DNA of 58,553 nt from positions 1 through 58,553 of the forward strand of contig JBHICC010000014.1 in the NCBI GenBank assembly GCA_046759385.1. Reading direction: 5' to 3'. Of this stretch, positions 16,468 through 25,794 are shown one piece after another. Within the stretch, counting starts at the first letter, position 1. Each line of letters starts with the position of its first letter. Both the position numbers and the translations under genes were made by a program. The stretch is from JBHICC01 sp046759385 (lineage in GTDB: Bacteria > Pseudomonadota > Gammaproteobacteria > Acidiferrobacterales > SPGG2). The notes beneath the pieces are model-generated. The model was not told where the DNA came from. It saw nothing but the letters and a program-made list of their open reading frames with translations, and did no database searches.

Positions 16468-16540
16468 TACAAATCTCTCGTAAAAGGAAAGGAAACCTGG
16501 GTCGCCAATCCGCTAGCGGACATAAAGCGTGTTTGGCGAC

Positions 16541-17506
16541 TTAGTCATATTCGAAAAAGACTTTGATTGCCCCATCCCGCTTGTGAAGCGATAACTCAAA
16601 CCCGAGCTGTGCTTCCGTAAACGGAAGGTGATGGGTAATGATAGGTGCGACGTCGATCCTACCCTGCTTGATTAAATCTATCGCCAGAGGGATGTCACTC
16701 TGTACTTCCTGACCAACAGCGCCGATTAAGTGAATGTTTTTGCGGAAGAAGTCGCTAAACTGAAAGCCATAGACCTTCTCATCGGGCACACCGAAGGCGA
16801 CCACTGTTCCGCCACGTCGCACCAACTTCAAGCATTCACTAATTGTTTCAGTCTGGTGTCCAACCATTTCGACCACAAGATCCGCTAGTGCGCCGCCCGT
16901 AATGTCGATCACGGCCTCCACCGGGTCCACGTCTGTGGGATTAATCGTATGTGTGGCGCCCATTTGATGCGATACAGCGAGCCGGTAGTCCAACAAATCC
17001 ATACCGATGACGGTCTTGGCGCCCATGTTGCTCAACATTCGAGTCATGAGCAGGCCCATGGGCCCTTGGCCTAGCACTACGGTGTGCTGATTGAGCAGAT
17101 TTTCCAGCTTCCGGCACGCCCAGATGATCGTGCCAAGGGGCTGTGAGATGAGCATCGCATCCTCATCTCGCGAGTCCACCAGTGCTACCGTGGCCGCTTC
17201 GTCGGCGAGGAAGTACTCGGCTAGGCCGTTTTTCGCCCGCGGTATGGACACAACCGTATCCCCCTCTTTGAAACGCCGTGAGCGTGTGGCGGCGATGACA
17301 CCGATGCACTCATGCATGGAAAGACCGGGCGCCAAGGGATAATCTCCGGCCGGGCGTTCAGCCGCAAACGCCGGCATGTCGCTCCCGCAGAGGGCGCTGC
17401 GGTTTGTCCTGATCAAAACGCTGCCATCGCGCTCAGATTCGAGATTCGGCTCGGCGGTCTCAATAATTTCGAAGCGTCGAGGCGCGGTGATCTGGGCGGC
17501 TAGCAC
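16541..17506 (-). CDS. Medium-chain zinc-type dehydrogenase (threonine/sorbitol dehydrogenase-like)
   Basis: This protein has about 322 residues with the chosen GTG at 17506 (VLAAQITAPRRFEI); a longer ATG form from 17554 is possible but adds an atypical extension. ALCGSDMPAF carries the catalytic-zinc cysteine, and LSMHECIGVI replaces the usual G-H-E motif. The structural-zinc four-cysteine lobe is absent, so it would bind one zinc at most. The Rossmann motif is VVLGQGPMGLLMTRML, followed by an acidic residue (GMDLLDYR) that favours NAD over NADP. It is slightly short for the family (330-350). The gene starts a minus-strand operon with an aminotransferase and methyltransferase and is divergent from the glycosyltransferase operon across about 176 bp. 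Confidence 0.85.
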   Translation of the reverse strand: MLAAQITAPRRFEIIETAEPNLESERDGSVLIRTNRSALCGSDMPAFAAERPAGDYPLAPGLSMHECIGVIAATRSRRFKEGDTVVSIPRAKNGLAEYFLADEAATVALVDSRDEDAMLISQPLGTIIWACRKLENLLNQHTVVLGQGPMGLLMTRMLSNMGAKTVIGMDLLDYRLAVSHQMGATHTINPTDVDPVEAVIDITGGALADLVVEMVGHQTETISECLKLVRRGGTVVAFGVPDEKVYGFQFSDFFRKNIHLIGAVGQEVQSDIPLAIDLIKQGRIDVAPIITHHLPFTEAQLGFELSLHKRDGAIKVFFEYD

Positions 17507-17682
17507 GGTGACTATCTCTCGGCTCTCAGCAAAAAGTACTCCGTCGGCGACCAAGCGCGCGGGTACGGCCCCGTCTCCGATGGAATTAATCTGCCATACA
17601 CTTGGCCTACTGCCTCAGATGGTTCGCTCGCGGCTAATCCTCATATTCCGGAGACTTTTTTGCAACCGTCGGGTATATTAAA

Positions 17683-18936
17683 ATGCCGATCTACCACGGG
17701 AGCGAGCCGGGAATGGCCCATAAATCCAAGAACTCCCGGATACTGATCTACAGTCACGACACGTTCGGCCTGGGGCATTTGCGGCGCTGTCACGCGATTG
17801 CCCAATCCTTAGTTGCACGCAGGAAAGGCCTGTCTGTCCTAATCCTCTCTGGGTCGCCCATCATCGGCAGCTTCGACTTCCGTAGCCGCGTCGATTTCGT
17901 GCGCATCCCAGGCGTGATCAAGCTACGCAACGGTGAGTATTCCTCGCTTAGCCTGCATATGGATATCAGCGAGGTACTGGAAATGCGTGCCTCTATTATC
18001 CAACACACCGCGAAGGTCTTCAGCCCCGACGTTTTTCTAGTGGACAAGGAACCGCTCGGCTTACGCGGGGAGATTTACGAAACGCTCAAGATGTTGAAAA
18101 ACACCGGTACTCGCTGTGTATTAGGGCTGCGCGACGTCATGGATGATCCTATCCTGCTCGCACGCGAGTGGTTACGCAAGAATCCACTGCCGGCGCTGTG
18201 CGACCTTTACGACGACATCTGGGTCTATGGGTTACCACAGATCTGCGAGCCTCTCGCGGGGATAAGCCTGCCGGATGCTGTGCAGAGGAAGATCACATAC
18301 ACCGGTTACTTGCGCCGTCAACTAGCCCGCAATGAATTTGCCACAGCGCTGCCTAAGCTTGATTGTCCCTATTTGCTCGTTACAACCGGGGGTGGCGGTG
18401 ATGGTGAGGCTCTGATCGATTGGGTGCTTCAGGCCTACGAGGTAGATCCTGCGATTCCTTACCCGGCTCTGCTTGTCTTCGGCCCGTTTATGGCTCCGCG
18501 CAGACGCGCGCGATTCGCTAAGCGGGCGGGACGGCTGGACAAGGTCCGTACTATCACGTTCGATACCAAAGTCGAGCATCTCATGGCCGGCGCGGCAGGG
18601 ATTGTTGCCATGGGCGGCTACAATACATTCTGCGAGATTCTCTCGCTAGACAAGCCGGCTCTGATCGTACCGCGTCGCCAACCTCGCATGGAGCAGTACA
18701 TGCGGGCGCGGCGGGCGCAAGAACTGGGGCTGTTGACGATGTTGACCAATGGCGAAGACCGCGATCCCTACAGAATGGCGAATGCGCTGCGCCAGCTCCC
18801 TCAGCAGAATCGGCCATCTTCGGTAATAGTGCCCGGTCTGCTAGAGGGATTGGATAACATCTACCGCATGGTGGAGGCTTGGACACCGGAGGAGGTGTCC
18901 GAGCCGGACATCGGTGTGGCCACTCTGGGAGCTTAG
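17683..18936 (+). CDS. MurG-like glycosyltransferase (COG4671), first copy
   Basis: This 417-residue GT-B fold protein belongs to the COG4671 predicted glycosyltransferases, related to MurG. The N-terminal glycine loop is FGLGHLRRCHAIAQSL. VTTGGGGDGEALI opens the C-terminal nucleotide-sugar domain, and AAGIVAMGGYNTFCEILS is the donor-binding motif (G-G-Y-N-T), followed by PALIVPRRQPRMEQYMRARR. Such enzymes are soluble or peripheral and use NDP-sugars; donor and acceptor are unknown here. It is the first of five tightly packed genes, with a 9-bp gap to the next. An ATG at 17713, preceded by a GGGAG, is a credible alternative start. A related but divergent copy ends the cluster at 21922. Confidence 0.87.
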   Translation: MPIYHGSEPGMAHKSKNSRILIYSHDTFGLGHLRRCHAIAQSLVARRKGLSVLILSGSPIIGSFDFRSRVDFVRIPGVIKLRNGEYSSLSLHMDISEVLEMRASIIQHTAKVFSPDVFLVDKEPLGLRGEIYETLKMLKNTGTRCVLGLRDVMDDPILLAREWLRKNPLPALCDLYDDIWVYGLPQICEPLAGISLPDAVQRKITYTGYLRRQLARNEFATALPKLDCPYLLVTTGGGGDGEALIDWVLQAYEVDPAIPYPALLVFGPFMAPRRRARFAKRAGRLDKVRTITFDTKVEHLMAGAAGIVAMGGYNTFCEILSLDKPALIVPRRQPRMEQYMRARRAQELGLLTMLTNGEDRDPYRMANALRQLPQQNRPSSVIVPGLLEGLDNIYRMVEAWTPEEVSEPDIGVATLGA

Positions 18937-18945
18937 TGTTCACCC

Positions 18946-20190
18946 GTGCTTGGTGCTGTTGCCTTCGTTCTGAAAGGCTATCCTCGCCTGTCGGAAGCTT
19001 TCATCGCCCGTGAGATCCGCGCGCTGGAAGAGCGCGGGCTTGATATTCGGATCGTGTCACTGCGGTATCCGACCGACAAGCACACCCATCGCGTTCACGG
19101 GGAGATAAAGGCACCCGTTACCTACCTGCCGGAATACCTTTATCAAGAGCCTCTGCGCACGTGGCGGGGTTGGCGCACGTCGCGTCGGTGCCCAGGTTAT
19201 CGCGCCGCTTTACGCGCCTGGTGGGGTGATTTAGTACGTGATCCGACGCCGAACCGGATACGTCGATTTGGTCAAGCGTTAGTGCTCGCGTGCGAGTTGC
19301 CACCCAAGGTTACACATCTGCATGCACACTTCTTGCACACGCCGGCGTCAGTCGCGAGATACACAAGCCTGTTGACCGGCCTGCCATGGAGTTGTTCAGC
19401 GCACGCACGCGACATCTGGACCATTCCCGACTGGGAGAAACGTGAAAAACTAGCTGGGTGCAGCTGGGCCGTTACTTGCACGTCGATTAACTTCGATCAT
19501 TTAGAAAAACTCGCACCCGGACCAAACCATGTGCAGTTGCTTTACCATGGGTTAGATGCCACGTGCTTTCCGTCACCTGCAATGGCTTGTCGGAAGCGGG
19601 ATGGCAGCGAGATGGATGACCCAACCGTAATCATTTCCGTTGGGCGTGCCGTGGAGAAGAAAGGTTACCAGGATGTGCTTGCGGCGCTCGCACAATTGCC
19701 GCCACATTTGAGTTGGCGTTTCGTTCACATTGGTGGCGGTCCGCTACTAAAGCGTCTTAAAGCGAGGGCCCGGGCACTGGGAATCGAGGAGCGCATCTCT
19801 TGGCTGGGAGCGCAGCCGCACGACGTTGTGTTGCGGTATTATCGCACCGCAGACATTTTTGTGCTTGCGTCTTGCATTGCGAAAGACGGTGACCGCGATG
19901 GTTTGCCGAATGTACTGCTCGAGGCCCAAAGCCAAGGGCTTGCTTGCGTCGCTTCGCGATTGTCGGCGATACCTGAGCTAATCGATGACGGAGTCACAGG
20001 ATTGTTGGTCCCGCCACGTGATCCATCAGCGGTGTGCGCCGCGCTACGAGAACTGATCGTAGATCCTGAGAAACGCGAGTGCCTTGGCGAGGAAGGCAAG
20101 CAACGAGTACAAATGCGGTTCCGCTTCGCTGCAGGGGTAGACCGCCTTGCGGCTAACTTTCGTCTTGCGTTGCAGGGTGCGCATTCGTGA
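18946..20190 (+). CDS. Family 4 glycosyltransferase (WcaL-like)
   Basis: This 414-residue GT4 enzyme resembles those of exopolysaccharide clusters. The N-terminus AFVLKGYPRLSEAFIAREIR is typical of the colanic-acid WcaL/AmsK group. HLHAHFLHTPASVARYTSLL and SAHARDIW form the acceptor side, and VISVGRAVEKKGYQDVLAAL starts the donor domain. DGDRDGLPNVLLEAQSQGL carries the E-x7-E-like donor-phosphate motif. The GTG start at 18946 gives the full conserved N-terminus. The stop overlaps the next start by 4 bp (GTGA). Within the cluster it presumably adds one residue to a growing lipid-linked or secreted glycan, but no flippase, polymerase or export gene is adjacent. Confidence 0.9.
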   Translation: MLGAVAFVLKGYPRLSEAFIAREIRALEERGLDIRIVSLRYPTDKHTHRVHGEIKAPVTYLPEYLYQEPLRTWRGWRTSRRCPGYRAALRAWWGDLVRDPTPNRIRRFGQALVLACELPPKVTHLHAHFLHTPASVARYTSLLTGLPWSCSAHARDIWTIPDWEKREKLAGCSWAVTCTSINFDHLEKLAPGPNHVQLLYHGLDATCFPSPAMACRKRDGSEMDDPTVIISVGRAVEKKGYQDVLAALAQLPPHLSWRFVHIGGGPLLKRLKARARALGIEERISWLGAQPHDVVLRYYRTADIFVLASCIAKDGDRDGLPNVLLEAQSQGLACVASRLSAIPELIDDGVTGLLVPPRDPSAVCAALRELIVDPEKRECLGEEGKQRVQMRFRFAAGVDRLAANFRLALQGAHS

Positions 20191-21338
20191 GGATCGCTTT
20201 CTATGCACCGATGAAGGCGCCGACGGATCCGATTCCGTCTGGGGATCGGAAGATCGCGCGTCTGCTGTCGCGCGCGTTGCGCGAATCTGGTCACGATGTC
20301 CAGCTAGCTTCGACCTTCCGCAGTTGGGAAGGGCGCGGCGATGCTATTCGGCAGCAGCGCTTACAGAATGTCGGCTGCAAGCTCGCGCAACGCCTCGTGC
20401 GCCGATACGTTTTGCAGCCGGCGGCGGTACGCCCACAACTGTGGTTTACCTATCATCTCTACTACAAAGCACCTGATTGGCTAGGGCCCGCGGTGACTCG
20501 AGCGCTGCGCATTCCGTACGTTGCCGCAGAAGTGTCATACGCGCCAAAACGCGCAACCGGACCATGGGGTCCGGGCCTCACCGCAGCGCACGACGCAATC
20601 AAGCAATGTGACGCCGTGATCGCACTCAAATCGTACGACATCCCATGTCTACTACCACTGCTTGATAACCGAGAGCGGGTCATTGCACTCAAACCATTCT
20701 TAGACACGCGCCAGTATGCCGTGAACGGCAATGCGACCTTGAGTCGCACCGCGCTCGCACGTCGATACGACCTTGATGCCAACTGCACCTGGTTGCTCGC
20801 GGTCGCGATGATGCGTCCGGGAAACAAGCTCGCCTGCTACCGATTATTGGCACGAGCCTTGTGCCAAATCAGTAACCGTCGGCTTACATTGCTAATCGTG
20901 GGGGATGGGGCTGCACGTGCTGAGGTGGAAATGGCGTTTAACAACGTTGGGAAACATCGTGTAGTTTTTGCCGGTATACAATCGCACGAGGCATTGAAGC
21001 AATTTTACGCGGCGTCTGATCTGTTCGTTTGGCCAGCGGTGAACGAGCCGTTCGGTATGGCGTTACTTGAGGCACAAGCAGCGGGCCTGCCGGTCGTCGC
21101 CGGGCGTAGCCGTGGCGTACCGGACGTCGTAAATGATCATATCACCGGTATTCTCGTTGAACCCGGCGATGTCTATGCGTTCGCGGATGCGGTTCGCTCC
21201 TTGTTAAACAGCTCGAGTGAGATGCGGGAAATGGGTGTCGCTGCGCGTGAGCTGGCACTGCGGGAGCACGATATCCATGCAGCTGGCAAGATTCTAAGTC
21301 GTGTGCTGGAGCGCGTGCGCAGTGGGAAGTGGCCGTGA
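20187..21338 (+). CDS. Family 4 glycosyltransferase
   Basis: This 383-residue GT4 enzyme starts MRIAFYAPMKAPTDPIPSGD, with the substrate loop after the first strand. The donor domain has LLIVGDGAARAEVEMAF, then YAASDLFVWPAVNEPFGMAL containing the E-x7-E motif (E-P-F-G-M-A-L-L-E), then AGRSRGVPDVV. The start GTG overlaps the stop of the previous gene by 4 bp, so translation is probably coupled. COG0438-type enzymes retain anomeric configuration and use nucleotide sugars; specificity cannot be predicted. The 3' end overlaps the start of the histidine phosphatase gene, so all five genes are likely made together. Confidence 0.9.
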   Translation: MRIAFYAPMKAPTDPIPSGDRKIARLLSRALRESGHDVQLASTFRSWEGRGDAIRQQRLQNVGCKLAQRLVRRYVLQPAAVRPQLWFTYHLYYKAPDWLGPAVTRALRIPYVAAEVSYAPKRATGPWGPGLTAAHDAIKQCDAVIALKSYDIPCLLPLLDNRERVIALKPFLDTRQYAVNGNATLSRTALARRYDLDANCTWLLAVAMMRPGNKLACYRLLARALCQISNRRLTLLIVGDGAARAEVEMAFNNVGKHRVVFAGIQSHEALKQFYAASDLFVWPAVNEPFGMALLEAQAAGLPVVAGRSRGVPDVVNDHITGILVEPGDVYAFADAVRSLLNSSSEMREMGVAARELALREHDIHAAGKILSRVLERVRSGKWP

Positions 21339-21925
21339 TTCCGGTACTTTTGATTCGCCACGGGCCCACCGAGTGGAACGTGGTGGGGCGTATTCAAGGT
21401 CGCACAGATGTATCTCTGAGTGCGGACGGTCGTCGCGAGGTCTCGCGATGGTGTGTACCAGAGGAGTTCCGGAGTTACGATTGGATGGCAAGCCCGCTAG
21501 CGAGGGCGTTGGAAACGGCAACTTTGCTCGGCGCTGTTCCGGCACAGCCAGATCGCCGGTTGGCGGAAAAAAACTGGGGCGAGTGGGAGGGTTTAACTTG
21601 GGAGGAGTTGCGCGATAAGTATGGCGACGACGCTATTGGTGATGCGACATCCGGACTGGACTTCCGGCCCCCTGGCGGCGAAAGCTCACGATCGGTACAG
21701 GAGCGCTTTAGTCAATGGCTTGCTGAAGTCGCGAGGCGAGGTCGTCCCGTGGCAGCGGTTACCCACCGCGGGGTCATCCGAGCGGCACTGGCCATCGCCA
21801 CGGGTTGGGACATGAAGGGCAAGCCGCCGTACCGTCTGGATTGGGCGAGCGCGCACCTATTCAAGATCAATCGAGACCAAACCTTAGCTGTTGACCGCCT
21901 TAACATTGGACTAGCGAGCTCATGA
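21335..21925 (+). CDS. Histidine phosphatase family protein (phosphoglycerate mutase-like)
   Basis: This is a protein of about 196 residues of the branch-1 histidine phosphatase superfamily. The catalytic RHGPTEWNVVGRIQGRTD supplies the phospho-accepting His and first Arg. SPLARALETATLL gives the second Arg region, EKNWGEWEGLTWEEL the acid/base Glu, and VTHRGVIRAAL the second His. It is short and lacks the insertions of true phosphoglycerate mutases, so it is most likely a phosphatase for a sugar phosphate or other small phosphoester. I prefer GTG at 21335, which makes a 4-bp GTGA overlap like the other junctions; GTG at 21329 is possible. Lying inside a glycosyltransferase operon, it may remove phosphate from a glycan intermediate. 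Confidence 0.88.
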   Translation: MIPVLLIRHGPTEWNVVGRIQGRTDVSLSADGRREVSRWCVPEEFRSYDWMASPLARALETATLLGAVPAQPDRRLAEKNWGEWEGLTWEELRDKYGDDAIGDATSGLDFRPPGGESSRSVQERFSQWLAEVARRGRPVAAVTHRGVIRAALAIATGWDMKGKPPYRLDWASAHLFKINRDQTLAVDRLNIGLASS

Positions 21926-23091
21926 GTCATCTACGCGTAATGTGTCATGTCCAACACTTGATGGGCAGCGGACACCAATGGCGCGTCGCGGCGATCACAC
22001 GGGCGCTGTGTCAGCTCGGGGCTGACGTGGCCTATGTTTCAGGCGGGTTTCCCGTCCCCGGCCTGGATGTCGGTTGCGCACGCTTCGTTCAGTTACCACC
22101 TGCACGGTCGCCTGACATGCAATACAAAACGCTTGTGAACGACAGTGGATTACCAGTCGACGACAAGTGGAAGGCTCAGCGCCGTGACCTATTGCTCGAT
22201 GTCTTTCGCCAATATCAGCCGGATGTACTGTTTGTTGAGGCATTTCCGTTTGGCCGACGGTTACTGCGCTTCGAGCTGTTGCCTTTGCTCGAGGCTGCAC
22301 AAGCGCGCCGACCATCCCCCAGCGTGGTTTGTTCAGTGCGTGACATCTTGGAGCAGCGAAACAGGCCTGGACGCAACGAAGAGATTGTGCGTCTGGTCGA
22401 TCATTACTTCGATTTGGTGCTTGTGCACAGTGATCCAAAGTTGATCCCCTTTGAATCGACTTTCCCGTTGGCTGAACGCATTCGCAACAAACTGCAGTAC
22501 ACTGGCTACGTGTTGTCGCGCGATCCAATCTTTGGCGATAGCAAAGCCGGTGCTGGCGAAGTCGTCGTGTCCGCTGGTGGCGGTGCATTCGGTGAGCACG
22601 TGCTGCGCGCTGCGCTAGCAGCGCGGCCGCTGTCGGCGCTTGCTGACGCAACGTGGCACGTGCTGGTTGGGCCCAACTTGCCGGAGCATCGATTCATTGA
22701 TCTGCGGAGCCAGACTGAGGATGGGCTTATCATTGAACGCAATCGTTCGGATTTTCCTGTGCTATTGCGCAATTGCGCCGTCTCGATATCGCAGGCCGGT
22801 TACAATACGATTCTCGAGGTATTGCAAGCAGGCACGCGTGCCGTACTTGTGCCCTACACGGACGAACGGGAAAAAGAACAGGCGGTGCGCGCACGACAGC
22901 TTCGCGATCGCGGGCTCGTTGAAACCATCGAGAACAGTGAGCTCACGCCACAGCGCCTCGCGCAAGCGGTCGATGCGGTGTATCGACGGCCGTTGCCTAA
23001 CCGAAAATCAATCAACTTGGATGGGGCGGCAAGTTCGGCCGATGTGATTGCGTCTATGACCAGCAACAAGTATGTTGCGCAACGGCTGTGA
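21922..23091 (+). CDS. MurG-like glycosyltransferase (COG4671), second copy
   Basis: This is a 389-residue GT-B protein related to the gene at 17683. It begins RVMCHVQHLMGSGHQWRVAA, the COG4671 glycine loop. EVVVSAGGGAFGEHVLRAAL opens the C-terminal domain, and CAVSISQAGYNTILEVLQAG carries the Y-N-T donor motif, followed by VLVPYTDEREKEQAVRARQL. Its ATG overlaps the TGA of the phosphatase gene (ATGA), showing coupled translation. Two diverged copies of this rare family in one operon suggest two successive sugar transfers to related acceptors. Membrane association would be peripheral. Substrate is unknown. Confidence 0.86.
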   Translation: MSHLRVMCHVQHLMGSGHQWRVAAITRALCQLGADVAYVSGGFPVPGLDVGCARFVQLPPARSPDMQYKTLVNDSGLPVDDKWKAQRRDLLLDVFRQYQPDVLFVEAFPFGRRLLRFELLPLLEAAQARRPSPSVVCSVRDILEQRNRPGRNEEIVRLVDHYFDLVLVHSDPKLIPFESTFPLAERIRNKLQYTGYVLSRDPIFGDSKAGAGEVVVSAGGGAFGEHVLRAALAARPLSALADATWHVLVGPNLPEHRFIDLRSQTEDGLIIERNRSDFPVLLRNCAVSISQAGYNTILEVLQAGTRAVLVPYTDEREKEQAVRARQLRDRGLVETIENSELTPQRLAQAVDAVYRRPLPNRKSINLDGAASSADVIASMTSNKYVAQRL

Positions 23092-23120
23092 GCTGAAATC
23101 AATTCCTGTAGTATCGTGTG

Positions 23121-23630
23121 ATGAAGTACCGCTATCCTTTCGAGCACCTTGCTGGTGATTACCTACGTGCGGTGATCGGCTTTACGCTTATGCTCGCAGT
23201 CGTACTGTTTGCGTCCTTGCCGCAGATCGTGATCCTGATCTTTGCCGCGCTCGCCGCCGTGTTTCTGGGGTTTGGGATCCAGACGGCGTTGCGCCACCAC
23301 ACGCAGATCAGTGTCACAGATGAGGACATCTCGGCTGCTCCCAGGGGCGTTCGGTTACGCTGGAGCGAGCTAACGGCGGTCGAGCTGGACTACTACTCGA
23401 CAACTAAAGACAAGCGAGATGGTTGGATGCAGCTGACCCTGAGATCACGACAAAAGAAGCTGCAGATCGACTCACGCATTGAGGGGTTCGAGGATATTAG
23501 CCGCCGCGCAGGTACGGCCGCGCTTAACAATGGGCTGACGCTTAACCCAACGTCGGTGGCTAACTTTGCTACGTTTGGCATCGGCGCGTCGGCCGGGCCG
23601 AACGAGAAGGGGACCGGGCGACATGGCTGA
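23121..23630 (+). CDS. Membrane-anchored protein with PH-like domain, unknown function
   Basis: This is a protein of about 169 residues. Two hydrophobic segments (roughly residues 15-50) are followed by a soluble region whose pattern (ISVTDEDISAAPRG, RLRWSELTAVELDYYS, WMQLTLRSRQKKLQID, IEGFEDISRRA) resembles bacterial PH-like domains: short beta strands and a final helix. I do not recognise a named family. The ATG at 23121 directly follows a GTG at 23118, and either could be used. It starts 29 bp after the last glycosyltransferase gene and overlaps the ABC ATPase gene by 8 bp, so it bridges the two clusters in one transcript. Likely inner membrane. Confidence 0.62.
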   Translation: MKYRYPFEHLAGDYLRAVIGFTLMLAVVLFASLPQIVILIFAALAAVFLGFGIQTALRHHTQISVTDEDISAAPRGVRLRWSELTAVELDYYSTTKDKRDGWMQLTLRSRQKKLQIDSRIEGFEDISRRAGTAALNNGLTLNPTSVANFATFGIGASAGPNEKGTGRHG

Positions 23631-25539
23631 GCCTTTGTTGCGGGTGTGTGATCTCGAAGTGGAGTTCTTGCTTCACGATCAAGGTGTCGTTCGCGCAGTG
23701 CAAGGCGTCTCTTTTGATATACGCGAGGGGTCAACCGCCGCGCTCGTCGGCGAATCCGGATCGGGCAAATCTGTCATATCGCAAGCAATTATGGGCATCT
23801 TGCCGGACGCAGCCCGCATCGCTGGCGGCAAGATCCTCTTCAACGATCCGCAATGTGCAGCCGGGGCGGCACCGAAGCCGATCGACATTGCGAAGTTAGA
23901 GCGAGACAGCAGTACGATGCGCGGCATTCGTGGCGGGCGGATCTCCATGATCTTTCAAGAGCCGATGACTTCTCTGTCCCCGCTGCACACTGTCGGTGAT
24001 CAAGTGACGGAGGCGGTTTTATTGCATCGTGACGTGAGCAAGAATGAGGCGAGGTCGCTTGCGCGAGAGATGCTCGGTATGGTGGGATTCCCAGATCCGG
24101 AGCGGGCGCTAAATACCTATTCATTCGAGTTGTCTGGAGGTCTGCGACAACGGGCGATGATCGCGATGGCGTTAGTTTGTCGGCCGGCGCTGCTAATCGC
24201 CGATGAACCCACTACCGCGCTAGATGTAACCATACAAGCGCAGATACTAAAGCTCATCAAGGATTTACAAAGCCAACTGGGGATGGCAGTGCTGCTTATC
24301 GCTCACGATCTCGGTGTAGTTGCAAACATGGCCGAAGACGTTATCGTAGTCTACAACGGTGAGGTTATGGAGCGGGGAAGCTTGATGGATATCTTCTCAG
24401 ACCCGAGGCACCCGTACCTCAAGGCACTAATGCGCGCCGTACCGCGAATTGGTATGGACCAGGGCGAACGACTCACACCGGTCCGGGAAGTGTCGCGCGC
24501 CATCGGTGAGCACTTGGCGCGAAAGACCGCGTGGCCGGGGGACACGGATGGCGGCGGACCCCTGTTGCAAGTGCGGCATGTGAGTAAATGTTTCCGTATC
24601 CGCAAGGGTGCGTTTCTCGGAACTCAAGGCGCACCCACTGTCCAGGCGCTCGACGATGTCAGTTTTGACATCGAGCGCGGCCAGTGCCTTGGATTGGTCG
24701 GCGAAAGCGGTTGCGGTAAAACGACGCTGAGCAAAATTATCATGCGAGCGATAGATCCCGATGAGGGAGAGGTTCAGTATAACGATCAAGGAAAGTCTAT
24801 TTCGCTTCTGCACTTAACCGACAAGGAACTGATCGACTTCCGGCGAAGAGCGCAATTCGTATTCCAGGATCCTTTCAGTTCGCTCAATCCGCGGATGACA
24901 GTGTTCGACATCATCAGCGAGCCGTTGGTCATCCACGGGATGCGCGACCGGGAACAGCGTGTACCCATCGTCAAGGAGCTGATGGCGCACGTGGGGCTGG
25001 ATCCGCGTTTTTTATCTCGCTATCCACACAGTTTTTCCGGTGGACAGCGCCAACGTATCAGTATTGCGCGTGCACTGGCGCTCAGTCCGGCCTTGCTGAT
25101 TTGCGATGAACCCGTGTCGGCGCTGGATGTCTCAGTGCAGGCCCAGATCTTAAATTTGCTGAAGGACCTGCAGGTCGAACTTGGACTGACTTACCTGTTT
25201 ATTTCGCACAATTTGGCTGTGGTGGACTACATGGCTGATCGCATCGCCGTTATGTGTGCCGGGCAGCTGGTGGAAATCGCACCTTGTGATACGCTGTTCC
25301 GTAATCCCGTACACCCTTACACGAAGGCGCTGCTCGCTGCCGTGCCCCGCACCGATCTCTCCGACACGCTGGACCTGACGGCTTTGATGGAAGGCAAGGC
25401 GTCCAATCTGTCGGCGTGGCCCCAACCCTTCACCGTGGGCGTCGGCGAACGGCTGGACTTCCTTGACCTGGGGAACGGTCATTTCGTACGCGCCAGCAAC
25501 GCCTACCTCAAGGAGAGGCGTACGCAGGATGAGCAATAA
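23623..25539 (+). CDS. Fused dual-ATPase subunit of a peptide-type ABC importer (YejF/DppDF-like)
   Basis: This is a 638-residue cytoplasmic protein with two complete ABC ATPase domains, as in YejF. Domain 1 has GESGSGKSVISQAIMG (Walker A), ELSGGLRQRAMIAMAL (signature) and LLIADEPTTALD (Walker B). Domain 2 has GESGCGKTTLSKIIM, FSGGQRQRISIARAL and LLICDEPVSALD. Each is followed by the oligopeptide-family C-terminal segment (HPYLKALMRAVPR, HPYTKALLAAVPR). It energises uptake of peptides or similar solutes by the binding protein and permeases at 26922-31048. ATG at 23623 gives the normal start. A truncated, frameshifted relative of domain 2 lies 1 kb downstream, with a globin gene in between. 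Confidence 0.92.
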   Translation: MAEPLLRVCDLEVEFLLHDQGVVRAVQGVSFDIREGSTAALVGESGSGKSVISQAIMGILPDAARIAGGKILFNDPQCAAGAAPKPIDIAKLERDSSTMRGIRGGRISMIFQEPMTSLSPLHTVGDQVTEAVLLHRDVSKNEARSLAREMLGMVGFPDPERALNTYSFELSGGLRQRAMIAMALVCRPALLIADEPTTALDVTIQAQILKLIKDLQSQLGMAVLLIAHDLGVVANMAEDVIVVYNGEVMERGSLMDIFSDPRHPYLKALMRAVPRIGMDQGERLTPVREVSRAIGEHLARKTAWPGDTDGGGPLLQVRHVSKCFRIRKGAFLGTQGAPTVQALDDVSFDIERGQCLGLVGESGCGKTTLSKIIMRAIDPDEGEVQYNDQGKSISLLHLTDKELIDFRRRAQFVFQDPFSSLNPRMTVFDIISEPLVIHGMRDREQRVPIVKELMAHVGLDPRFLSRYPHSFSGGQRQRISIARALALSPALLICDEPVSALDVSVQAQILNLLKDLQVELGLTYLFISHNLAVVDYMADRIAVMCAGQLVEIAPCDTLFRNPVHPYTKALLAAVPRTDLSDTLDLTALMEGKASNLSAWPQPFTVGVGERLDFLDLGNGHFVRASNAYLKERRTQDEQ

Positions 25540-25794
25540 GTCTGAGTGTCGCGCTTTACGTCATGGATAGTGGTCTACAGGCTGTCCGAAAACGCGCGAA
25601 GGATTCTTGCCACTACCCACAGAGCTAAAGGGCAAACGCCGCAAGACGTGCTTACGACGGGATTGCCTAAAGGCGAAAAAGCGGTGGCAAAGCCAGGAAA
25701 GAAAGCCGCCTAGACGAATAACCCGCCAGGGACTGGTGTCAGGTAATTACTGTCACTGTACAGACAGTAGTAACGTACTCGAGTCGATAACGTC
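25540..25794. other. Non-coding gap between ABC ATPase and globin genes
   Basis: This is 255 bp without a convincing gene. A short plus-strand frame ending at a TAG near 25711 reads RLSENARRILATTHRAKG and then a Lys/Ala-rich tail. It looks like the stump of a larger protein, but I cannot assign it. The right-hand part becomes AT-rich towards the globin gene, which ends on the opposite strand. Confidence 0.45.
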
